Numbered from the stretch's first letter, positions 42,493 through 51,103 are shown. The stretch is DNA of 64,000 nt from Streptomyces sp. NRRL F-5123 (GCF_000721495.1 NZ_JOHY01000004.1:62001-126000); one strand, 5' to 3'. Translations and numbers: made by a program. The notes: a model not told the origin generated them from the letters alone.

Positions 42493-43329
42493 TCAGCGCC
42501 GGAAGGCAGGGTGGCCGGTGACGATCCGCCGGGCCTCGGCGACGGTCTCGCTCTGCGGCCGGCCGTCCACCGGGATGACCTGCCAGCCCCATTCGGCAGC
42601 CGCGGAGCGGTACTGCTCGGCCATGTACGTCTGGAGCTCGATGTAGGAGTCGCGGTCCGAGCGGCCGGTGACGCTGTAGTCCTCCCCGAACCCGAGTCCG
42701 CCGGCCTGCCGGGTGCGCCAGTCGTAGGTGAGCGCGGGGTCCGCGTCCAGGAGAATCCCGAGGGTGGGCTGGAGGAAGGGGCTCGCGTACGCGGCCCGCA
42801 CGGCCCCCACCAGTGCGTCGAGGCTCTCACGCGGGATGCTGCGCTCCGACTGCGGCATCTCGCCCGCCAGTTTGAGGACCTTCGTGACGTTCTTGAAGCC
42901 GAATCCGTCGGCGAGCGTCACCTTGCCCTCCGCCATGGCCGGCCGGATGAACTCCGCCTGCAGCAGGTAGTCGACGGCGAACTCGACGAGCGCGGACCCC
43001 ACCAGCCCGGAAGGACGAGCCCCCTGGGGTGTGCCCGCGAGCGACTCCAGCATCGATGAGGAGGTGAATTCCGAATAAGCGCGGGGAATCTCCTGGTCGA
43101 TCTTCCGGCCATCAGCCAGGCCGTCCGCGAAAAAGAGGCGCCAGGCCTCCACGTAAAGCTGCTCCAGGCTGATTCCCGGATAATCCGCCCCAGTCTCCTT
43201 GAGGGCGTTCTTCCAGTTCACCTCGACCACCGCGAAACCCTGCTGCTCGAGCGCGTCGCGCAGTGGCCCCATCAGAGATGTCTTTCCGGCCCCATCGATG
43301 CCAATCAACGCAATCGAAGCGCCTGCCAC
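42493..43329 (-). CDS. Thymidylate-kinase-like P-loop protein 4
   Basis: A 278-residue protein, Walker A GIDGAGKTS (10-18). Family landmarks: EQLYVEAWRLFFADG, DGFGFKNVTKVLKLAG, SPFLQPTLGILLDADPALTY and EWGWQVIPVDGRPQ. It is close to copy 1 in sequence but with a healthy P-loop, so copies 1 and 4 could form a regulatory/catalytic pair. It has its own promoter-like sequence (43376-43404) with a palindrome over the -10. Predicted cytosolic NTP-dependent phosphotransferase, substrate unknown. Confidence 0.83.
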   Translation of the reverse strand: MAGASIALIGIDGAGKTSLMGPLRDALEQQGFAVVEVNWKNALKETGADYPGISLEQLYVEAWRLFFADGLADGRKIDQEIPRAYSEFTSSSMLESLAGTPQGARPSGLVGSALVEFAVDYLLQAEFIRPAMAEGKVTLADGFGFKNVTKVLKLAGEMPQSERSIPRESLDALVGAVRAAYASPFLQPTLGILLDADPALTYDWRTRQAGGLGFGEDYSVTGRSDRDSYIELQTYMAEQYRSAAAEWGWQVIPVDGRPQSETVAEARRIVTGHPAFRR

Positions 43330-43366
43330 CAGGATGCCCCCACTCGGACTTCGAAGTGATCAAGTT

Positions 43367-43404
43367 CAAGAATTGATTCTTGCAGAGCCCCAATCCGGTG
43401 TCAA
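43367..43404 (-). promoter_or_regulatory. Promoter with palindrome over the -10 for P-loop gene 4
   Basis: Minus strand: consensus TTGACA (43404-43399), 17 bp, AAGAAT (43381-43376). The -10 lies within the inverted repeat CAAGAAT-TG-ATTCTTG (43367-43382, plus-strand reading), which could be an operator. Confidence 0.6.
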
Positions 43405-43477
43405 GACATTGACCCGACGAGGTGAGTGACCGTCAGGTCCCATATTTAGCGGTGCTTATGGCACTTTGCGGTCCGTA

Positions 43478-44686
43478 TCACTCCCCCGCGCCCTCCCGCT
43501 CCGGGACACCGCCTTCCCTGCCGTCCACCGGCGCGCGGTCCTCACCCTCCGCGGCCTGCGCCAGGCTGTCGCGGAAGTAGTGCAGACCCGCTTCGTTGCG
43601 CCCGAACAGCAATTCCTGCGGCGCGCTCGCCAGCCCTCTCTGGACCGATTCCGCGGCAGCCACGTCCTCTGCGAGAACCTTGGAGAACAGGTCGATATTC
43701 GTGCGCAGTGCATCCGGTCTGAGCAGTCCGTCCCGCCGCGCCGTGTGCAGAACTCGCACCTCGCTCGACTCGTCGGTCAGCGGTTGTATCCGCAAGGTGG
43801 TCACGTGCCGCTTCTCCACGAAGACGAAAGTGGAGGGGAAGACGAAGTAGACCAGTGTGGCGTGCGGACGCAGCAGCCTCTGCTCCGGCGGGACGTCGCG
43901 CAGTTCGCGGATCTCCCGTTTGGGGGCGACGATCCGCACGTGCTCACCGAGCCGGTCGAAGAGGGCGACCTCGGGGACGAACACGTACTTCTGCATGTCG
44001 GGGTGCAGGCTGCGGAAGTGGTAGACCTCCAGGAAGCCCTCGACTCCCAGCTTCCAGTTGAACCGGCCGACGAGCCGGTCCGTGGCCCAGAGCGTGTCGT
44101 CCGCGAACCGGAAGGCCGACCAGTCCTCGTCCAGGTCCGCCAGACGGCCCCCGAGGGGATCCGCGAGCGGGCCGGGACCGCTCGGCCGCGGGGCCAGCCA
44201 GACGAAGCCGTAGCGCTCCACGACCGGAACCGGCAGCAGGTCGCGCCCCTCCAGGGCCGCCGGCGAGAAGCAGCGGTCCCGGTCGGGCACATGGGCCAGA
44301 GCCCCGTCCAGGCCGTAGCGCCAGGCGTGCGTGCGGCAGCTGAACCCCTTGGCTGCCGTACCGTCCTCGGCCTCGACCAGCTGCGCCCCCCGGTGCCGGC
44401 AGACGTTGAGGAAGGCCCGCACACCGCCGTCCGCTCCGCGGACGGCGAGGAGCGGACGGCCGTCGACACGGTCGGTGACGAAATCGCCCGCCGCGGCGAG
44501 CTGCGAGGAGTGGGCGAGGACCACCGGCCGCCGACGCAGGACCGTCCGCCGCTCGTGCTCCAGCCGTTCGGCGCCGGCATAGGTGTCCGCCGCCACGGTC
44601 CGCTCCGCCGGCGCGCGGTCGGTGGTGCCGTGCTCGATGTGGGCCAACAGCCGCGCCACGAGTGCCCGCTGCGTGGCTTCCCTCAC
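43478..44686 (-). CDS. Rieske non-heme iron oxygenase, alpha-type subunit
   Basis: A 402-residue protein. The Rieske [2Fe-2S] ligands are Cys96-x-His98 (NVCRHRGAQL) and Cys117-x2-His120 (FSCRTHAWRY). The catalytic domain has NWKLGVEGFLEVYHFRSLHP (210-229) with the mononuclear iron histidines His223 and His228. The GTG start overlaps the flavin reductase stop (GTGA), so the two are translated together and probably form the oxygenase and its electron supply, although typical reductases also carry an iron-sulfur centre. It would hydroxylate or oxidatively modify the product. Confidence 0.9.
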   Translation of the reverse strand: MREATQRALVARLLAHIEHGTTDRAPAERTVAADTYAGAERLEHERRTVLRRRPVVLAHSSQLAAAGDFVTDRVDGRPLLAVRGADGGVRAFLNVCRHRGAQLVEAEDGTAAKGFSCRTHAWRYGLDGALAHVPDRDRCFSPAALEGRDLLPVPVVERYGFVWLAPRPSGPGPLADPLGGRLADLDEDWSAFRFADDTLWATDRLVGRFNWKLGVEGFLEVYHFRSLHPDMQKYVFVPEVALFDRLGEHVRIVAPKREIRELRDVPPEQRLLRPHATLVYFVFPSTFVFVEKRHVTTLRIQPLTDESSEVRVLHTARRDGLLRPDALRTNIDLFSKVLAEDVAAAESVQRGLASAPQELLFGRNEAGLHYFRDSLAQAAEGEDRAPVDGREGGVPEREGAGE

Positions 44687-45369
44687 TCCTGCCGCCCTCC
44701 CAGGCTGCGGTACTCGCGCATCTTCGCCTCGCGCTTGGCCGGGTCGTCGGTGAAGCGCTGGACGCCCAGGACGTCGCCCCGGGCGGCGTACACGCGGTTC
44801 AGGTACAGCAGGACCGGCATGTCCTCCAGCCGCACCTCGTCCTCGCCCAGCCACTCGTCGTCGATCGAGCACTCCGTCATCCGCCCGAGGACCACCTGGT
44901 GGGACGGCGGCACGTCCAGCCGGAGTTCGTGGCGGCCCAGGTTGCCGACGAGGGTGCACGCCATGGCGATCGGGCAGCTCGGCAGGTACGGCAGCCCGCT
45001 CTCGGGGAGCCGGGCCACTTCGAGACCCGCGTTCCGCAGCTTGTCCGGTTCCTTGCGCCAGGGCCGGGTGCCGGTGTAATCCGCGGCCTCCAGCCCGTCC
45101 TGGAGCGGCAGGTTCACGACGAACGAGCCGGTCCGCCGGATGTTCTTGTACGTCTGCCGGCGCGGTTTGATGCCCACGGCGAGGACGGCCGGGTCGAGGC
45201 AGACCACCCCGACCGCCGACATCGCCGACACGTCGACCTCGCCGTTCTCGTCCTCGGTGCTGAGCAGGACGACGGGCGAGGGCACGTAGAACGCGTTGGG
45301 CGGGACGGAGGTACGTCCCGTCGCACGTGCCGGGGCCGTCTCCGGCCCTGCCTCGGGAGAAAGTGACAC
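44683..45369 (-). CDS. Flavin reductase-like FMN-binding protein
   Basis: A 228-residue protein of the flavin-reductase-like domain family: FYVPSPVVLLSTEDENGEVD, VCLDPAVLAVGIKPRRQTYK and TGSFVVNLPLQD are the split-barrel FMN-binding stretches. The GTG start at 45369 fits the ribosome context better than internal ATGs. It is coupled to the downstream Rieske oxygenase by a GTGA overlap. It could pass electrons from NAD(P)H through FMN, or serve the flavin N-hydroxylase or another oxygenase in the cluster. Confidence 0.85.
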   Translation of the reverse strand: MSLSPEAGPETAPARATGRTSVPPNAFYVPSPVVLLSTEDENGEVDVSAMSAVGVVCLDPAVLAVGIKPRRQTYKNIRRTGSFVVNLPLQDGLEAADYTGTRPWRKEPDKLRNAGLEVARLPESGLPYLPSCPIAMACTLVGNLGRHELRLDVPPSHQVVLGRMTECSIDDEWLGEDEVRLEDMPVLLYLNRVYAARGDVLGVQRFTDDPAKREAKMREYRSLGGRQE

Positions 45370-45464
45370 TGCGGTTCACCACCTTGCGAATTGCCTCGGC
45401 GCCCTGCCCGGGCAGGGCCTGTGTTGCTGTGTGCGAGCGGGCCGGTGGGGCGCTCCGGGCCGCC

Positions 45465-47210
45465 TCACAGGTCCCCGGCCAGCAGCTGCCTGCTCTGCCG
45501 CGGCGGTTCCGGCTCCGGCCCGCCGTACGCCGCGGTCAGCAGGTCCCGGTCGCGCGAGCCCTCCCGGTACACCGACAGGCCCTTGCAGCCCAGCCGCCAG
45601 GCTTCGAGGAAGGTCTCCGAGACCTCCGCGGCGTCACAGCCGTGCGGGAGGTTGACCGTCTTGGACACCGCGTTGTCGGTGTACCGCTGCCAGCGGGCGA
45701 CGGTGCGGACGTGCCAGGACCCCGGGATCGCGTGTGCGTAGCGGAAGGTGTCCAGGACTCCCTCCGGCAGGGGCAGTTCGGCCAGGGGCTTGTTGCGCAG
45801 CAGCGACAGGGCGTGCTCCCGGCTCAGACCGGCGTGCTGCGCGAGCTCGCGCAGCAGGTCCTCGTCGGCCCCAGCGACTCCGTCGGCGGTCAGGACGTCC
45901 TTGTTCCAGACGGGAGCGAACCTCGGCTCGATGCCGCTGGAGCAGCCGGCGACCATCGAGATCGTGCCCGTGGGCGCGATCGTGGTGATGGCGCAGTTCC
46001 TGGCGGGCACCCGCCGGCCGCTGTACTCCCAGTTGGGGTAGGTGCCGCGCTCCTGCGCGAGCTCCTCGCTGGCCGCCCACGCGGCGTCGCGGACGGTCGC
46101 GCCGAGGCGGTCGACCAGGTCCATCGCCTCTTCGGAGTCGTAGCGCACGCCCAGCCGCACCAGCAGGTCGGCGTAGCCCATGACGCCCAGTCCGAGCCTG
46201 CGGTTGGACTGGGCCATGCCGGTGATGCGCGGCTCCGGGTACCGGGAGGCGTCGATGGCGTTGTCGAGCAGGCGCACCGCGTCGCCGACCGTGGCGGCGA
46301 GGAGGTCCCAGTCCACCTCCCGGCGGCCGGACCGCAGCATCGCGGCCAGGTTCACCGACCCCAGGTTGCTCGCCTCGTACGGGTAGAGCGTCTGCTCGCC
46401 GCACGGGTTGGTGGTCCGGATGGGCCCCAGACGGCCGACGAGCGGGTTGGCCCGGTTGATGGCGCTGGTGAACAGCAGTCCGGGATCGCCGGTGCGCCAG
46501 GCGTTCTCGCAGATCCGCTGCCAGACGCGGGCCGCCTCGACGCGTCCGGTGACGGCACCGCTGTGCGGGCTGACGAGGTCGATCGTCCCGTCCGTCTCGA
46601 CCGCCCGCATGAAATCGTCGTCCACGGCGACGGAGATGTTGAAGTTGTGCAGACGGCCCACCGTCCGCTTGGCGTCGACGAACTCCATGACGTCCGGGTG
46701 GTAGACCGACAGCGAGCCCAGGTTGGCGCCGCGCATCTTGCCGCCCGCGGCGACCACCGCGGTCTCGGCGTCGAACAGGCGCAGCCACGACACCGGTCCG
46801 CTGGCGCCGGCCGCCTCCGCGGTGCTGATGGGTGCGCCGCGCTCCCTCAGCCCGCTGAGGTCGAAGCCCGTGCCGCCGCCCGTCCGGTGGCATGCGGCCG
46901 CGATCTTCAGGGTCTCGAAGACGCTGTCGAAGGTGTCGGCGAGCGGCAGCACGAAGCAGGAGGCGAGCTGGGCCTGCCGGGTTCCGGTGTTGTTGAGGAT
47001 GCGGCCCGACGGCCAGAACCGGTTCTCCTCCATCAGGGCCCGGAACCGGCCGGACCAGTGGCGCGCCCGCGCGTCCCCGCTGCCCGCGTAGCGCCGCTCG
47101 ACCTCGCCGAGGGTGCCCGAGACGCGGTCCAGGAGCTCGTCCGCGGTCTCCACGCGCCTGTCCTCGCCGATACGACGGGCCAGCTTCGCCCTGAGCACAT
47201 CGATGTTCAC
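45465..47210 (-). CDS. Class II (B12-dependent) ribonucleotide-reductase-like protein
   Basis: A 581-residue ten-stranded barrel enzyme. It has the first redox Cys85 (LASCFVLPL), the radical-site NPCGEQ (268-273, Asn268/Cys270/Glu272), IAPTGTISMVAGCSSGIEP, and a C-terminal LEAWRLGCKGLSVYREGSR carrying the second redox Cys. It is much shorter than housekeeping NrdJ and lacks the terminal CxxC tail and any ATP cone. GTG start overlapping the stop of P-loop gene 5 (GTGA). In a biosynthetic setting it may reduce a nucleotide or nucleotide-phosphonate by radical chemistry, or supply deoxynucleotides. Confidence 0.88.
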   Translation of the reverse strand: MNIDVLRAKLARRIGEDRRVETADELLDRVSGTLGEVERRYAGSGDARARHWSGRFRALMEENRFWPSGRILNNTGTRQAQLASCFVLPLADTFDSVFETLKIAAACHRTGGGTGFDLSGLRERGAPISTAEAAGASGPVSWLRLFDAETAVVAAGGKMRGANLGSLSVYHPDVMEFVDAKRTVGRLHNFNISVAVDDDFMRAVETDGTIDLVSPHSGAVTGRVEAARVWQRICENAWRTGDPGLLFTSAINRANPLVGRLGPIRTTNPCGEQTLYPYEASNLGSVNLAAMLRSGRREVDWDLLAATVGDAVRLLDNAIDASRYPEPRITGMAQSNRRLGLGVMGYADLLVRLGVRYDSEEAMDLVDRLGATVRDAAWAASEELAQERGTYPNWEYSGRRVPARNCAITTIAPTGTISMVAGCSSGIEPRFAPVWNKDVLTADGVAGADEDLLRELAQHAGLSREHALSLLRNKPLAELPLPEGVLDTFRYAHAIPGSWHVRTVARWQRYTDNAVSKTVNLPHGCDAAEVSETFLEAWRLGCKGLSVYREGSRDRDLLTAAYGGPEPEPPRQSRQLLAGDL

Positions 47211-48094
47211 GATGTCGTCTCCACATCAGGTTTCGGTGCGGGTGCGGTACCGGCCTCCAGGAGCGCCCGGACCCGGTTGTCGCCGAGGACGGCGCGCAGG
47301 CCCTCCTCCGCGGTCTCGTGCTGGGGGCGCCCGTCGACGGGGAGCACGTGCCAGCCCCAGCGTTCCGCGGCCGCGCGGTACTCCGCGGCCAGGGCCCCCT
47401 GCAGGGCCAGGTAGCCGTCGCGGCCCGGACGGCCCGCGAAGTCCAGGTCCTCCCCCGCCCCGAGCCGGCCGTTCTGGTCCATGCGCCACCGGTAGGACAG
47501 CGCCGGGTCGGCGTCCAGCAGCAGGCCGACGTCCGGCTGCAGGAAGGGGTCGGAGAAGATCTCCGTCACCTGTCCGGCCAGGGACCGCAGCGTGCTCGCC
47601 GGGATCTCGCCGTCGGGCATCTGCTCGGCCAGCCGCAGGCACTTGAGGACGTTCTTGAGCCCGAAGCCGTCGTTGAGGGCCACCCCGCCGCGGGCGACGA
47701 CCGGTGCGGCCACCGCGCTCCGGAGCAGGTAGTGCCCGGCGAGCTCGACCAGGGCGGAGGCGACCACTCCGGACTGGTGCGCCCGGCCCCCGGCCTCCCC
47801 GATCCGGCGCGGCAGCTCGGACGCGCCGAAGTCGGCGAACAGCCGCGGGATCGCCTCGTCCACCGGGGCGTCGTCGATCGTGCGGCCCGCGTAGAACAAC
47901 CGCCATCCCTCGACACCGAGTTGCTCGATGCTGGTCCGCGGGTAGCCGGCCGGAAGGGCGGCGACGGCCCCTGCCCAGGTGACGTCCACGACCTCGGCGC
48001 CGCGGGCGGTCAGCTCCTCGCGCAGCGCGCGGGCGAGCGTGCTCTTGCCCGCTCCGTCGATGCCCATCAGGGCGAGAGATATGCCTGGCAACAC
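47207..48094 (-). CDS. Thymidylate-kinase-like P-loop protein 5
   Basis: A 295-residue protein, Walker A GIDGAGKST (11-19), with EQLGVEGWRLFYAG, DGFGLKNVLKCLRLAEQ, DPFLQPDVGLLLDADPALSY and RWGWHVLPVDGRPQ. It is closest to copy 4 at the C-terminal half. GTG start at 48094. Its stop overlaps the start of the ribonucleotide-reductase-like gene (GTGA), so kinase and reductase are co-translated, a strong hint that this family acts on nucleotides or nucleotidyl intermediates. Confidence 0.83.
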   Translation of the reverse strand: MLPGISLALMGIDGAGKSTLARALREELTARGAEVVDVTWAGAVAALPAGYPRTSIEQLGVEGWRLFYAGRTIDDAPVDEAIPRLFADFGASELPRRIGEAGGRAHQSGVVASALVELAGHYLLRSAVAAPVVARGGVALNDGFGLKNVLKCLRLAEQMPDGEIPASTLRSLAGQVTEIFSDPFLQPDVGLLLDADPALSYRWRMDQNGRLGAGEDLDFAGRPGRDGYLALQGALAAEYRAAAERWGWHVLPVDGRPQHETAEEGLRAVLGDNRVRALLEAGTAPAPKPDVETTS

Positions 48095-48151
48095 GATTCC
48101 CCTCTGCCTCCACGTGGATGTCGGTGGCGGCGCCGCGGGCCGCCCCGGCGG

Positions 48152-49180
48152 TCAGCGCGCCACGTCGTCGGGCAACCCCATCGCCGCCAGTTCCTCGAGG
48201 TGTACGCGCACATCGTCGGCGAGGGGGAGTTCGGCGAGCGCGGCGAGCGCCTGCTCGACCATCCGCCTGGCCAGCGCGTCCGTCCACTCCCGGCCGCCCG
48301 CCGCGTCGATCAGCCGGGTGGCCGCCTCGACGTCCCGCTGCGTCAGGCCGCCCTCGCGGGCGAGGACCTCGCGCAGCCGGGGCCCGTGCGCGGGGTCGTT
48401 GAGCGCCACGGCGATCGGCAGCGTGCCCTTGCGCGCCCGGACGTCGAACCCCCGGGGGCGCCCTCCGGTCTGGTCGGGCGTGCCCCAGATCCCGAGCATG
48501 TCGTCACGCGCCTGGAACGCCACGCCGACGGCCTGCCCGAACTCGGCGAGGCGATCGACGACGCGGCTGTCGGCGCCCACCAGGACCGCCCCTATCGAGG
48601 TGGCGCAGCGCAGCAGCGAGCTGGTCTTGGACTGCGTCATCGCCATCGACTCGTCGACGGTGTAGTCCAGCCGCCGCTCGAACGTCATGTCCAGGGTCTG
48701 CCCGGCCAGCATCCTCGCGGAGGTGTCCAGGACGAGGTCGACGGCGGCCAGCCGGGCGGGCGTGGGGCTCTCCAGCAGGACCTGCTGGGCGAGCGTCAGC
48801 AGCGCGGTCCCGGCGCAGATCGCCTGTCCCTGGCCGAACACGACCCACGCGGTCTCCCGCTGGCGCCTGAACCGGTCGCCGTCCATCACGTCGTCGACGA
48901 GGAAGGCCCAGTTGTTCAGGAACTCCACCGCCAGCGCGCCGGGCAGCGCCTCCGCGATCTCCCCGCCGCCCGCACGGGCCGAGAGGAAGGCCAGGGCCGG
49001 CCGGACGGACTTGCTGCCGCGCCGCTGCACGGGCCGGCCCTCGGCGTCCCGCCAGCCCATGTGGTAGTCGACCACCCGCTGGATCTCCGGAGAGAGCTGC
49101 GACAAGGCCTTCTCCATCGCAGGAGTGACGAGGGCCCGGGCCTCGCCGAGGATCTCGGGAATCTTCACGTGCTTCCTCAT
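48152..49180 (-). CDS. Trans-isoprenyl diphosphate synthase (polyprenyl synthetase)
   Basis: A 342-residue all-helical prenyltransferase. It has the first Asp-rich motif DDVMD (96-100), the second as DDMLG (226-230, the last Asp replaced by Gly as in many actinomycete enzymes), GSKSVRPALAFL (55-66), SKTSSLLRCA near 184-193 and KGTLPIAVAL near 251. It condenses IPP with allylic diphosphates to C10-C20 chains; product length cannot be read safely. It lies between the PP-loop ligase and P-loop gene 5 in one operon, so a prenyl group may end up on the product or be a substrate for the kinases. No terpene cyclase is present. Confidence 0.9.
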   Translation of the reverse strand: MRKHVKIPEILGEARALVTPAMEKALSQLSPEIQRVVDYHMGWRDAEGRPVQRRGSKSVRPALAFLSARAGGGEIAEALPGALAVEFLNNWAFLVDDVMDGDRFRRQRETAWVVFGQGQAICAGTALLTLAQQVLLESPTPARLAAVDLVLDTSARMLAGQTLDMTFERRLDYTVDESMAMTQSKTSSLLRCATSIGAVLVGADSRVVDRLAEFGQAVGVAFQARDDMLGIWGTPDQTGGRPRGFDVRARKGTLPIAVALNDPAHGPRLREVLAREGGLTQRDVEAATRLIDAAGGREWTDALARRMVEQALAALAELPLADDVRVHLEELAAMGLPDDVAR

Positions 49181-49252
49181 TCCTGGCCTTGCGGCTGTCG
49201 GACGACCACGGAAGGTACGCGGGGCGCACGGGACGTGCCGTGGCCCGTCTGC

Positions 49253-50443
49253 TCACGCCCCTGACGTCAGCAGGCCGAGTTCCTCCTGGATCGAGGACTT
49301 CTCCCAGTGCTCGCGGTCGCGCACGTACCGCGGTCTGGCGGCGACGACGGACGTGGTGTTCGCTCCGGCCTGCGACAGGTGCCAGCGCACCGTGCCCGAG
49401 ACGGCGGGTGCCGTGGACGCGATGAACGCCTGGCAGGCGGCGTGCAGTTCACCGAACCAGCGGCCCTCCAGCGCTTCGCGCACCCACAGCTGCTCGATGT
49501 GCAGCTTCTCGCGGATGAGTTCCGCGTCGAGCGTCGCGCTCTCCAGCACCCGGTGGGACCGCAGCAGGAGCCAGGCCGCAGGGGTCTCGCGGACCTCCAG
49601 GACCTTGGCGCCGCCGGGGAGGTGCTCCAGCCCGCTGCTGCGGCCGAGGCCGTGCCGGCCGACCCGCCGGTTCAGCCGGGCGACCAGCGCCGCCAGGGGC
49701 AGCTCCTCGCCGTCGACGGCCACCGGGACCCCGCCGCGCAGGGAGATCTCGATGCCGTCGTCGCGCCGGTCCGCGTCCGGCACGCTCCAGCGGTACAGGT
49801 CCTCGGGCACCGCGTGGGACTCGGGGTCGTCGAGGTAGCCGGACTCGAACTCGCGGCACCACAGGTTCGAGTCCCCGCTGACGACCCTCGCGGCCACCAC
49901 GTCCAGACCCAGGGTCTTCAGCTCCCGCATCTTCTCGTCCCGGTCGACCGGCTCCAGGTCGTAGGGGCTGCCGTAGTCCCCGGCGAAGCCGAGCAGTTCC
50001 AGGGCGCCGTTGAGCCGCCGCAGGCTGTTCTGCGAACGGTTGGCGGTGTGCAGGACCGTCGGCGCGCCGAGGTGCTCGGCCTTCTCCATCGCGATCCTCG
50101 CGATGAGGGGCCGGCTGAGCGAGGAGCTGATCGGGTGCGTGTCCAGGTAGACCGCGTGCGCCGCGATGGCCGGGGCGACGAACTCGTCGGCGAACAGGTC
50201 GCGGGCGTCGACGGTGTGGAGGTGGACTCCCAGGGTGTCGGCGATGTCCGTCAGTTCCGGCGCCTCGTCACCGCCGAGGTCCACGCTGAGCGCGTGCACC
50301 TCGTCCACCCCCGCCTGCCGCAGCCGGTACAGCAGGTAGGTGCTGTCCAGGCCGCCGCTGAAAAGTGTCACGACGGGTCGGCGCTGGTCAATTTCGCCCT
50401 TTTCTATCTGGCGAAAGGAGCGAATGAGGCCACGGTTTCCCAA
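49253..50443 (-). CDS. Argininosuccinate-synthase-like PP-loop ligase
   Basis: A 396-residue protein. The PP-loop is VVTLFSGGLDSTYLL (24-38), followed by HALSVDLGGDE, a segment like ArgG (LARGTHPVSSSLSRPLIAR-like, here DTHPISSSLSRPLIARI) and ESGYLDDPESHAVPED. It matches argininosuccinate synthase overall but is too distant to be the housekeeping enzyme. ArgG chemistry joins a ureido or amide carbonyl to an amine through AMP. The TTG start is set by GGGGAG eight bases upstream. First gene of the rightmost minus-strand operon of the cluster; partner substrate unknown. Confidence 0.78.
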   Translation of the reverse strand: MGNRGLIRSFRQIEKGEIDQRRPVVTLFSGGLDSTYLLYRLRQAGVDEVHALSVDLGGDEAPELTDIADTLGVHLHTVDARDLFADEFVAPAIAAHAVYLDTHPISSSLSRPLIARIAMEKAEHLGAPTVLHTANRSQNSLRRLNGALELLGFAGDYGSPYDLEPVDRDEKMRELKTLGLDVVAARVVSGDSNLWCREFESGYLDDPESHAVPEDLYRWSVPDADRRDDGIEISLRGGVPVAVDGEELPLAALVARLNRRVGRHGLGRSSGLEHLPGGAKVLEVRETPAAWLLLRSHRVLESATLDAELIREKLHIEQLWVREALEGRWFGELHAACQAFIASTAPAVSGTVRWHLSQAGANTTSVVAARPRYVRDREHWEKSSIQEELGLLTSGA

Positions 50444-51103
50444 TTCACTGACTCCCCGTCGTCACCGCGTACCACGTATATCCGAAGGGCCCACCCCCAG
50501 AAGATACACCAGATGTTCAACTTCACCAGGGGATAGCGCCCCGGGATTTCACCGGAGCCAGTTTCACCCGTATTGCTCCAATCGCTTCCAATCGCTGGAA
50601 TACGTCGGACTGCCCATGCTTACGCACCTTCAGCCCCGAAAAGTGAGCCCCTGCCGCGCCGGACAGCCGCGGTGAATCCCGGCGCCACGTGCGGCCTCCG
50701 GTCGCGGCGGGGATTCGCGGGCGACACGGCCCCCGCGCGCGGCGACCGAATTCCGCGACGTGCCGCCACAGACACGCCGACCCGGCGCCGACGGCCACGA
50801 ACCGCGGTATGCGCCACGTGCCGCGCTCCGCGAACCCGCGTAATTCCGTATAGGGCGGCGCCTCGGACCGGGAAATAGAAGGGGCATCCCGAGAACACTG
50901 GGACCGGGGCACGCACCGCACCCCGCGCCGCCGCCGGGCAGGAATTCCGCTTTCCCCGCGGAGGCGTGCCCGAGCCGGGGCCGGCGGCAGGGCTGCGGTG
51001 TGGATCAGGCGACTGCCCTAGCAGGGACTGCAGTTGCGTTGCCGAGGGGACGTCCGCTGCGTGAAGACGGACCGGTCCTTCGACGTGAACCGCCCCGGCG
51101 CGG
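50444..51103. other. Right boundary of the cluster, no gene seen
   Basis: About 660 bp. The first part must hold the promoter of the ArgG-like operon (AT-richer, 50400-50560). The rest is GC-rich and no frame has both a ribosome site and protein-like composition. Confidence 0.5.

Noticed and set aside
17572..48094. The five P-loop genes as true thymidylate kinases
   Set aside because: They are longer than Tmk and lack its DRY and lid motifs; called Tmk-like only.
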